DNA from: Apostichopus japonicus
Taxonomy: Eukaryota; Echinodermata; Holothuroidea; Aspidochirotida; Stichopodidae
DNA length: 64,000 nt
Reading direction: 5' to 3'
Assembly: GCF_037975245.1 (NCBI RefSeq)
Contig: NC_092565.1
Location: 4,277,499 to 4,341,498 of the forward strand
Shown in pieces: positions 38,777 through 49,500 of this stretch. Numbering within the stretch: the first letter of the stretch is position 1; each line of letters opens with the position of its first letter. Under the pieces are notes generated by a model that was given only the letters and a program-made list of their open reading frames with translations, did not search any database and had not been told where the DNA came from. The translations under genes were made by a program, and so were the position numbers.

Positions 38777-39609
38777 TGTTAGTTAATTGTAATTACGTTC
38801 ACAACATGTTTAGCATTTTGTTCAGTTTAGTCAATTAGGTTTCGATCTAAATATGAACAGTTGGTATAGACAAAACACTATCGTGTAATTTACAATGATA
38901 TGCATCGCCTACTTAGCATACAAGAATCAAGGCGAAAGTTGCGATTTATCAACAAAACTCATGATGATAGCATTACTTATAAGATAACTTCACATTTAAT
39001 GAGAGAAGATTGAACCCAGTGACGCAGTAATTCGACGGACTGAAGTTAAGATTTTAAGATCACGATTCTTTTTAGCCGTTATAAATTCCAAAATGGCTAC
39101 ATACAACTCTCTGCATGTTTGTCTCGCATGTAAACCGCTCTACCACTTTAAACACCTCGATACCTTTTAAAGATTGCCTTCGGGATAAATGTGCTCATTT
39201 CAAAAACAGGTGTTTAACTTCTCAAAAAACTGTCTTTCCAATCACATAAAATGGTGTCCCATTACGCCAACAGATTGTAACGCAACAAATTTTCAAACAA
39301 TTTGTGCTGTTGTTCTCCCCGCTAAATGGGAATTTGTTTTAGGGTATTATGTGTTACATTACGGCTTCATGAACCGCGATGACCCCTGCTCGTAACGATT
39401 TGACCCACCAGCGGTAAACTTCGCTTGACCCCAAGAAAAAAACCAAATACATCTGTTGACAGGAGTGGAGGATAATTTGCTTCTGATCCGTAGAAAGACC
39501 CCCTGGGGGTAAGTAATCCACAAGCCTTTCAAAATCATCATTTAGATATATCATAACAAAACCTCCTACATATATAAGAAAACCATGTGTATCTTTCTCA
39601 CACAAAAAC

Positions 39610-39990
39610 TAACAGAAATGTGATCTGGAAGTATATATATATGATACAGGTAATGGTAGTAAAAATACTAGCTCGCAGTTAACAAGTAGAGAGGGCGCGC
39701 TGTGCGAAACCGGCTTCTCTGTTACGTTTCTGCCTGGAGGACTGGCTACAACAGCCTCCGTGCGTACTGCTCAACTCTTTGGCGAGTTGTATCAGACGGG
39801 TATAGGAATATGTACAGTTAACGGTGTCAGGGATTGGGGAAGTGATCAGGGACGTATATTGGAAGGGTTTTGTTTTTGGACACGAAATAAAATCGGATGT
39901 CATCAACTTTATCTTGATAATCGGGATATCAATATAGCCATTGAGTTGACTGTCGCAACCACAATATCACACTGGATGGAGTTAACGTGA
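39610..39990 (+). other. 126-codon open stretch without ATG, unknown status
   Basis: The plus-strand frame stays open from just after a TAA near 39609 to a TGA at 39990, with mixed, non-repetitive composition (Gly, Thr, Leu, Trp present) in a locally GC-richer patch. The antisense frame over 39679-39906 is also open. It could be a transposon remnant or an exon. No domain recognised, no clear splice pair found. Confidence 0.2.
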
Positions 39991-40048
39991 CGTTATTTGC
40001 TGAATCCTTTTATCAGTCTCAAACTTGCGGTGAGTATAGTTTGAGCAC

Positions 40049-40424
40049 CAGTGGCGGAGCGTCCATACAGTCAGGGGGGGGGGGTGGATGCCCCCCCCTG
40101 ACGGACTCAGATGGACTGCTGGCGCCCTTTTCAGCTATTTACCACTTTTTACTTATTCGCGATTATTGACTTTTTTATTGCGCTCTCATCTACCTATTGA
40201 CATTTGTCACATTTTGTTGGCGATGAAACCTATTTATTCTTCGTTTATCTGCAAATTAGCAAGGCCCGGAAAGGGTCATTTCCGGCGATCTAGGGAGTAT
40301 CTTTACTCAAAAAATGTCTGTACGCTCCGCGCCAACCTGTGATGGCGCTCCGCTTAATTAAGTCGAAAGCGCCCATACAGACCATTCTCGTCCCCTCTGA
40401 CCAATACCCCTAGTTTCCCCACTG
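40049..40424. mobile_element. hAT-like MITE, copy 1
   Basis: 376 bp, about 95 percent identical by eye to copy 2. Left end CAGTGGCGGAGC; right end decayed to GTTTCCCCACTG. A variable G/C run follows the left end. Noncoding. Confidence 0.85.
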
Positions 40425-41052
40425 GCTCCCAATCATCCTTCCCCGTCAATCCGTCTAATACCCCCCCCCCCTCCCCAACCAAACCTCGTTTGTTAAAGGA
40501 ATATCTAATAATAAGAGACACTTATTCTAATGTTAAGTCAGCAAAGACCAAGCAATAATGATTTTATCACTAAGATTTTTTTTTAAATTTCTTAGTTACA
40601 CCGTCATTTAACTTCCCACTCAATCCTACACTCCCTGATACCCTTCCATCCCAATGTAGGAAACTTCATCGTTACACGCAGCACGCAAAGATCTTTGTTC
40701 TATACTTAATTGATCCTTACTGAGTCTCTCAACTTAAAAGCATATTTTTTTTTTCCAAATAGATAAGTGAAAGTTACAGTTTTAAGTAATAAATTAGAAG
40801 CATCTCTTTGTTAAAGCATTGTATTATCGGCCTAGTCTTCCGATAAGCGTAACTTAGGGTTGAAAAAATCAGCGAGAGCAGGCAGTAATGATATTTACTT
40901 ACATTAATGATTTTTTTTCAAATCTCATTTAGGACAAATTATTAGGTCCCCCTGGTAACATCATTTAACCCCCCCCCCATTCTCCCCTACCCTTCCTCAC
41001 ACTCACCGCTTCTCTTACACCTAATATATGAGATATCCTCGAAAGCGTGATG

Positions 41053-41325
41053 ATATAGGTCCCTCATTAATCTAATGCATGGGAGGAACTCGAAACTTTC
41101 TTCCTTATCCGCATATTCCAGGCTTTCTCCAAGAAAAGAGTTACAGTACCTATTACCCAGATGTTATGTAAATAATTAAAAACAGCCTCCCTCCTCATAA
41201 AACGTAATGAGGCTATGTCCCTCAATAATCTAAAGCATGGATGAACTCTCAACTTTAAGCATATTCCAAAGTTTTTCCACAAAAGAGCTACAGAACCTAC
41301 TACACACAAATTATGTAAATGTCAC
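41053..41325. repeat. diverged tandem duplication, period about 157 bp
   Basis: A block running from GTCCCTCATTAATCTAATGC to ATGTTATGTAAAT recurs once with about 15-20 percent differences, the second copy starting near 41216. It lies inside the segment enclosed by the two MITEs. Noncoding. Confidence 0.7.
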
Positions 41326-42002
41326 TGGGCGGTATCCGTAGGGACATCGTTTTTTGGTCCACATTTGAGTTTCCATCATATCTCTAATCTGCTTTTCATA
41401 CATATCTTTTAATGTGATTGTTATAATGAACACATCTCAGGACTTTTGAGTCGTATTTCTGTATCCAGTGGAATTGTCTCGCTGAGATATAAAAGGATGA
41501 ATTTTCCGTACTTTTTCACGGTAGGCCCCTCTGTTCAAGGTCAATGCACGACTATAACATTAGGTCCACTAAGTGCGAATATTGGTCTCCATTTGCCACT
41601 ATTGCAGTAAACCCAACCGAGCAACGTATCTACGGTGTCTCTTAAAAGACATCATTATTAACATATTGGAAAAGAATTTTTAGTCTCTTTGGTGTCATTT
41701 TAAAAGTATTTCTGATTACATTACGTACAGATTCGCCCTCCCTCCTTTTCTATGAGAAAGTTACATATGGGAAACATGACAATGACCGTGATAAAATCAA
41801 TTTCAAGATTACTAGCGATCAATTCGCTCAATTTGTTTCAAAAAATGGTTGAAAAGTGACATGAATTCCTCCTCATTCATTCATTTTATTTGAGCATGTT
41901 GAACGCTTGCGATAACATGTCATTACGAATCATTGCAGACGCTCACCCAAACCGTTAAAATATACCGCCCCTCCCCCTTCTCTTCCTACACTGCGCCCCC
42001 AA

Positions 42003-42372
42003 CAGTGGCGGAGCGTCCATACAGTCAGGGCGGATGCCCCCCCCTGACGGACTCAAATGGACTGCTGGCGCCCTTTTCAGCTATTTACCACTTTTTACTT
42101 ATTCGCGATTATTGACTTTTTTATTGCGCTCTCATCTACCTATTGACATTTGTCACATTTTGTTGGCGATGACACCTATTTATTCTTCGTTTATCTGCAA
42201 ATTAGCAAGGCCCGGAAAGGGTCATTTCCGGCGATCTAGGGAGTATCTTTACTCAAAAAATTTTTGTACGCTCCGCGCCAACCTGTGGTGGCGCTCCGCT
42301 TAGATTAAGTCGAAAGCGCCCATACAGACCATTCTCGCCCGCCTCTGACCAATACCCCTAGCTCCGCCACTG
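42003..42372. mobile_element. hAT-like MITE, copy 2
   Basis: 370 bp with intact CAGTGGCGGAGC and GCTCCGCCACTG ends, same orientation as copy 1. Differs mainly in the length of the G run and scattered substitutions. Confidence 0.88.
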
Positions 42373-42380
42373 TTGAGCAC

Positions 42381-45048
42381 CACCTTCAACATTTCAATGA
42401 GAAAAACATTAAAATATTTTGGTTTGAACACTCAATGTTTGTGATTAACCCCCACAACAATGATATCAGTAGGGTTATATTACAAATCTGAGGCTGCTAG
42501 TTACTTCAGAGCAATGGACAGTAAGTAGACCGCTACAATAACTACTTGGCTACTTATTTGGTTACCGGAAAAAGACTGTTAGAGGTCACATGCATTAACA
42601 ATTCCAACCTAATATTAACAAAATCCACAAACCGTATGGAGACCCTTATTGTAGCCTGCCTTGTAGGGCCTACAGCTTCAGGATTATGGAAACGAATAAA
42701 TGACCTTTGACCTCTAACCAAAAACAATAGGCTCTCTTGTACTCAATATGTGACATCCATACACAGGCATAGTATAAGGTATGTTTTACTTTCCCTTCTT
42801 GAGACAAATGATCTGCTATTTTTCTGTCACGAACACACATCTCCCAATCGGATTTTGTCATGATGATTGCAAAGGTTGATTTGCCATTAAAACGAAAACT
42901 AAGGAACACAGGAAAGACACATTCTTCAACAGTTAACATAACATTTATAGAGAACTGTATTAACATAATTTATGTACATATTCATATTTTACAGCATAAA
43001 CAAAAACATCAACTAAAATATATATTCACATTTTGATGAGCAACAACAAATATTTGATACTGTAAAAAGTCAGAAAATGTCAACATGGTTTTGAGACGTT
43101 TAAAGTACACACCATAGGGTTTAAATCTTGTTATTAAGCAGAGGAGTGGGGTGGGGGGGGGGAGGGCTGGAACAGGAGTCGCAATCCCATGGTATGATGT
43201 CATCTCTTTTAACAACATTGACCAAACTAAATTTCAATTCCCACAATTTTCGACGTAATTTGGTAACTTTTTTTCTGAGTGAATTGAAAAAGGAAAACAA
43301 AAGAGAGAGGTGTCTATGTGTATCTGTGTATGCGTGTGTGTTGGGGGGGGGGGGGAGAAAATAGGCCAAATCTCCTTCTTAAGGACTCATGAAACTACAG
43401 ACAGTTAACAAGAATAAGATTCATTAACCACAACAATGAAACAATATTTCCTATATACCCCAACTTCCCAGTGACACTTCCTTGAGAAGTGAATGCCTTC
43501 CCACAAGAGTAATTTTGTCACTTCTGCTCAAACGAGAAGTTTCACCTAAACCATGAATAGTTGCACAGTCAAATCTTCAATTGAATTTCTGTCAAGGAAT
43601 ACCGGCAAAGCCGCCAAGAAATTTGACATTTCCATGTCTAGAGAGATAATGATCGTGATCTTAATCTAATGTTTACTCCAAGATGCCAGTCTTCTAATTT
43701 GAAGGCCTAACGTGGGGGGGGGGGGGGCAGGAGACGACAGGATGATGATCTAACACCGACATGGGGTGCAGACGAGGGGGCAGCCTGTAAAACCACTGTA
43801 TCTTACACTTTCACCTGTGACTTTATCAAGTGCACATGTGCATGAAACAAATTTTATAGGGAAACTTGGTGAGTTCGTAGTCGACATCCTCGTATCGGCT
43901 GAGGGTTTTAGTTTGTTAACCTGGCCGGCATAAGGGTGGTTAATCCAGTGCGGGGTTACGTTCGTTACTTCAATTGTGAAACTGAAATGCATTTTCTACA
44001 TGATTTCATCCTTTGCCCCTCATGTAACTGGCGGATTAAGTCCCCCACAAAGGCATTGGAGCAATTCTTCTAGATTGAAAATGGAGCAAATTAGATGGTA
44101 TAAATAGTGACTTTGTATGCAAATGAGGCTGATGAATAAAGACTATCCTATCCTATATGCTAATTTGCATAATATACGGATATAAAACATTCATAGATAG
44201 TTTATGTCAATGCTAGGATAAACTATTTGCTTTGAAAAGGTAACAGAACCATGTTTTTTTTTTTTTTTTTTCCTCTGGAGGTAACACTAACCTGCTGCAG
44301 TACCATTACAATTAGCAACATATGTTGTTCTAATCTATTTATACTCCAAGCAGATCTTCCCATCATGTGTTCGATTTGGTTTCAATTTTCAGACGCACCT
44401 CCTCCTCTATCAGCCTCACATCTTCCTAAGCCTATTCCTTCCCCTAGCACCCTCCAACTGTCCCCCCGCCCACACCCTTTCTCCCTTCCAACAACCCCAA
44501 CAGAGAGGGGTACATCCTGTAACCTGGAAAATCCTGACTGTTCATGTTATAGCCAATCTCTATACACCTTGTACAATGCTTGAACATTTCCCAACTCATC
44601 CTCCTCCTGTGTTCCTACAGATACTATTATTTCAGACTAACATAGATTGGCCTTTCCTTCCAAACCTACGACATAGTAATTTAAATAAGATTGCAACAGT
44701 ATAAACTAAGGGATTCCTACAAAAAACATATTGTTTTCCACCAAATGAAGATTATTAAGCAACTCATTGATGCAGTGTAAATTAGTTCTCAATATTTCAT
44801 TACCTCGACACTTACTTATCAGTAGTAACCCACATGTAAAAACAGCACATTGGAAAAAACAAATTCAAGTGTTTGACTTTCACTAACCAAGCTTTAACGA
44901 GCTAGCCTGTTATAGGATCGTAAATATCTAATAGCCCGACATATCTATCAAGATCGACACGAAGAGAGCTCTTTTTAATTCGCTGATTAAAATCTCCACA
45001 ATCGGATCAAAACTGAATATAAAGAGCTGATCACTTTATAGACTCCAT
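42381..45048. other. KANSL3 downstream flank, no gene recognised
   Basis: Contains G-runs near 43150, 43340 and 43712, a poly-T run at 44254-44271, and a possible retroposon 3' tail at 44120-44157 (AATAAAGACTATCCTATCCTAT). A minus-strand ATTAAA at 44979-44974, about 70 bp past the KANSL3 stop, may be its polyadenylation signal. Confidence 0.5.
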
Positions 45049-46532
45049 TCAAATCAGCTCGGTGTAATCGGACAGCTGCTTGGGAGCACGGACCTTCCTT
45101 GTACGTGTGGAGAGGACTGCTGAGACTGTAGGTAACTGTGTGTCGTCTGAGACATCCATCGCCTGGCTCCCGCCCGCTTGGCTGGTGCTGGCTGTACTTG
45201 GGGTCGAAGGGCAGATACTAGCAACGGTTTGCTCCTGTTTCGGTATTTCGACCGCCAGTTTTGGAGCGACAGGCTTTACCTCTTTGACAGGTATTGTTAC
45301 GGCACTGGTCGACATCAGCCCCTTTGTATTCGCTGTCGGGGCTGAGGTAGTTATGGGTCCGGGGGTACTGATGGGTCCTTTTGACACCACTGTGACACTT
45401 CCCACGGATACGTCTGCCTTTGGTGATGTCAAGACATTGGAGCCGGGCGCGGGAGGGGACACAGACGACCTGGGCATGGGTACCGTGTGGAGGGTTGTGT
45501 TTGCTCTCAGGGTGGGCTGAGCAGCAGCCCCTACTTTCTTGACTTTGCCGTCCTCCAGGAGGTTGAGAGTCAGCCCGGACCCGTGTTGGAGATCTGTGAG
45601 GATCTTAGCCTGAGTGTACGTGCTGACGCCACGCGACGTCTTCAGAGAGACGGTCGTCAGAGGAAAGTCGTGGAATTGCAGTTTCTGAATGGTCTGAACC
45701 GACACTTCAGTCGGTTGCAGTTTCTGAATGGTCTGAACCGACCCTTCGGACGGTATCAGAGGGTTCTTTGCAGGTAGTGTGCTGATCGTGGTGGTGGTGG
45801 TGGTGGGCTGACTCAGAGCGGGGCTTGTTTTGACCATTTTAGCGGGGTTAGCTAACGTCTGACCTTTCAACTGCGTAGTAGATATCAGCTGGATGGTGGA
45901 GATACTGCTTTTGGTCTCTGGTTTCTTGGAGTAGACGGGACTCTTAGACCCCGACAGTTTACGGGGCTGCTTCAACGGTTGTGTCTTGGTAGAGTTTAGA
46001 GCCTGTATGAAGGCATGTTGGCTGTTGGACTTGCTTCCGGCGCCTTTACCCAGTATGCTCTCTAGGACACCTCCCACGTTCCCCTTCACGTCCTTACTTT
46101 TACCCTGTTGGATATCAAAATTGAGTCCAGAGAGTAAAGTTTGAGTAGAGTTTGGAGCCGCCCTGCTCAGAGCACCTAACTGCTGCAGGGTGAAGATCTG
46201 ACTACTGGTACTCCCAGCTGTGAGACTGCCGGCCTTCGAGATGGCCGCCATATCCCCAGCTGCCAGTTTGGGGTTGACTTGATTCATGGCCACCTTCAGC
46301 TTCTCAAAGTTGATGGCACCTTTACCGGCCAGGAGGGACACACGTTTGGCCATGGCGCTGGCTTTGTCCCCGCTCGAATCCGGTTTGACGGGTCCCGGGG
46401 GTGAGGTCCCCAGAGCGGCCGGTTGGGTGCTGCTGCTGGTTGTGATTATTGGTAGGGACACCAGGCGCATCCGTTTTCCCTTTACGGTGGTGGGACTGGT
46501 TGTAAGTCTCTTCATGGTCGCTTTTGAACCAT
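45049..46532 (-). CDS. KANSL3: KANSL3 coding exon 13 (last)
   Basis: Residues 709-1202. Acceptor CTCTTAG at 46533-46534. Low-complexity Ser/Thr/Pro/Gln-rich chain with basic patches near its start (MKRL, KGKRMRL) and end ([10 protein letters not shown]), ending in a compact DYTELI. A 39 bp tandem duplication gives two SVQTIQKLQ copies. A long antisense frame across this exon is a shadow. Confidence 0.9.
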
Positions 46533-49500
46533 CTAAGAGACAGACAGAGCAGATACAACAAATGTGAAGAAACAATTTATAGTCAGGACCTTCTAATAAC
46601 TGTTCAATGGGATCTGTACCAGAATGTTCGTTTGTGACGTTACAAATGGGAGGTACTTGGGAATGCTATTAGAGCATTAATTAAAGTGCAGTACACAATG
46701 GTTATACACAGAATACAACGCTAACTTGTAACACATGTTACACTGGTTTTATGTTCTCAAACCTTGATATGTACTCCATTTATCTGTTAGGAATTTAATA
46801 AATTCCGGAAATTCTAGAAAAAAACAAAGAAATTAAACCTTGCACTTTATCCTGGACGGCGACTTTGAGTCACTTTTGACCGAGCCCTGTAATCTCTGAA
46901 CATAGATATATATAGTCATTTCAACATTTTGCCTGCTCCAAATTAGATTTATCAATCATAAATACAGTTTTTGTGTCCCTCAAAATTGATTGCAATGTCT
47001 AATTGTTTCATTTGCGAACATTTGAAGTTTTACCTCTAATTTCATCATTCCTGGTGCGATTTTAGCAGACTATAATTGCAAAACATTGTTTTTTTGGTAC
47101 CCTCATTTTTTTTCATATTTTATCAGCCCAATCATTTAACACTGAATGAACAACAACGAAACAACAACAACAAAGAATATTACAGGAAATGAGTATGCAT
47201 GAATTATTCATTTGAAATATTTTTAATATTATAATGTTTGATTTTTCTGATAAACCAGTCTTTGAAAATGACAGACTTGATCCATGTCAGAAGCAATCAT
47301 AATTTTCCTCTCGGGAAGAGACAATCATGCAAAGATATCAACGATCTATGCACTTATCTTTCTCCCCTTTCAAACTAAATGAGAAAAGCTGGGCTGTCGA
47401 TGAAAAACACTGCCGATCTGACGCGATCGATGATGGTAAGAGATAAGAAATACTTGGTCTGTTCTATCTGTCCATTAACAGGGAGATTAAACCAGCTGTT
47501 TCGTGTTTGACAGATAATTTCACGAGATATCAATCCAGCAAGTATCCCTCTAAAATAAGGTTGCACTTGATCCAAATACCTTTGAGACATTTTTTACAAA
47601 ATCTCTCAAAAGATTTATCATTTCAATCAGTTCCAAAGAATCTGTCGCCTACACACTATTCCATATTAGCATTAACCAATCTATCAAAACTGAACAATTT
47701 TCAAAAGCGTTTTTTACTTTTGTCACTTGTTTTCTTCTTTGTGGGTTTATGAAATTTGAGAAGTCAAGCTAATAATTCTGCCCATAGGTATATACATATA
47801 AATATAGATATATATATATACATGTCTGTTGGCGTGTGTTGGAAAGTAAGATATATCCACAAGAAAAAAAGGGAAAAAAATGATACTTTCATTTCCAACT
47901 TTATTACTTAGAACGTTAAATCGGTTACAAAATATTTCGAGGGTTAACACGGCTCTTCTTCAGTTGCAGTAATGAAATGGAAGAAACCAGACCTTACTGG
48001 TATTTAGCTTAGCATGTATACTCATAAAAGAGAGATCCCTGTTGAGCCCATTGTTGTGTGTGTTGAGGCGTAAGATGGTTTTTAGTTCCCGGTTGCTTCT
48101 TTCATGAGCAGTTTTAAAGAAGCCGTAGAGAATGACAAATTTGAGGCCAGATAAGTTGTGATTGGGGAGATTAAAGTGTTCAGCAACAGGGAAACCTGGG
48201 TTATTTTTGCGGATACTTAGTTTGTGGTTATTGAAGCGAAGCCTGAACTTAGTGCTGGTTTCGCCAATATAGGTGACCAGGGGACACTTGCAACAATACA
48301 GGAGGTAGATGACATTGGCTGAGTTGCAACCAAATCTACCAGGTCTCAGAGTGGTGCCTGAGGCCCGGTGGAGGAAAGCAGGGGAGGGGTCGAGATGTGT
48401 GCACACCAAGCATCTAGGTTTGTTACAGGGGATGTTACCACTGTCAGGCTCATTACTGGGTGGGGCGAGATTAGTTCGAACCAGCACTGATCGGATGTTA
48501 CGTGGTTGTCTATAGGCTATGACAGGGGGGGACTTTGAAAAGTTCAGCTATTGTGGGGTCGGAACCTAGAGTGCCCCAAGCTTGATTTCATTGAAAAGGG
48601 GGTGAAGGGAGGGGTGGTAGGTGACAACGAGGGGTAGTCTATCAGAATCAGATTTGTGACGATAGGTTAGGAGACTAGATCGTTTTAAGGACATAACCCT
48701 TTTGAGGTGGTAGTTCAGTAGTCGGTACGGGTATCCCCTTTTGAGGAAGAAATCAAGCAGTTCTATGGCCTTATTAAGAAAAGTTTGGTCACGTGAGCAG
48801 ATACGCCGGTATCTGAGTAACTGGCTGTAGACAATGGAATTTTTGGTGTGGCGAGGATGAAAACTATTAAAGTGGAGATAAGAGTGCCTATCAGTAGGTT
48901 TGGCATACATCGATGTCTCTATTTTGTGATCTTGGATCATGACGAGTACATCGAGGAAGGGGATTTGCTTTGTGGACCGTTCGGTGGTAAACTTTATGGA
49001 ATCGTGAAAATCATTGGCAAACGTGAAAAAGTTGTCCAGTTCTTGTTCGCCCTTATCCCATAACATAAAAATATCATCAATATAATGTACATAGAGACAT
49101 GGTTTGTAAGAGGATGAAGAAAGTAATTCTTGTTCCAGGTAATACATAAATATATTAGCATATGAGGGGGCCATTCGGGTACCCATGGCTGTGCCTTTGG
49201 TTTGCAGATAATGACGACCATTGAAGGTAAAATAATTATGCTCAAGTATAAACTTAATGAGCTGCGATATCTCACAATGTTGGGTGACATCATTAGACGC
49301 CATCATCTTATTACAAGCCAGGACCCCTTCGTTATGGGGGATATTGGTGTATAGGGCAGAAACATCCATGGTTACCAGAATGGCGCCTTCAGTGAGGGGC
49401 GGGACTTCCTTAAGTATGTTAAGAAAGTGGGTGCTATCTTGAATATAGCTGGGTATGTTGGGGAGAAGAGGTTGTAAAAAACGGTCAAAGAAGCAACCGG

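Larger units (their letters stand above)
34580..39609. other. intergenic or ATOH8 intron, no gene recognised
   Basis: Holds a GGAC tetranucleotide run (35289-35305), X-box-like sites near 35570 and 35745, a G-rich GGGGTGTAAG repeat (37683-37730) and a 22 bp tandem duplication (38736-38776). A possible last exon of ATOH8 at 36523-36699 is listed separately. Confidence 0.5.
40041..42380. mobile_element. composite of two hAT-like MITEs around 1.6 kb, with outer 8 bp TSD
   Basis: TTGAGCAC occurs at 40041-40048 and 42373-42380. Between them, two direct MITE copies (40049-40424 and 42003-42372) enclose 40425-42002. Each copy begins CAGTGGCGGAGC and ends with its reverse complement (degenerate in copy 1). 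The inner flanks are GCTCCCAA (40425-40432) and GCCCCCAA (41995-42002), 7 of 8 identical, so TSDs match across copies rather than around each copy. The 8 bp TSD and CAGTG end fit hAT. No transposase inside. Confidence 0.8.

Noticed and set aside
40049-42372. LTR retrotransposon suggested by 370 bp direct repeats
   Set aside because: The repeats start CAGTGG and end CCACTG, not TG...CA; there is no primer-binding site or polymerase, and each repeat is itself a MITE.
45080-45520. 146-codon plus-strand open frame
   Set aside because: Antisense shadow of KANSL3 exon 13, whose coding frame is supported by family match and splicing.
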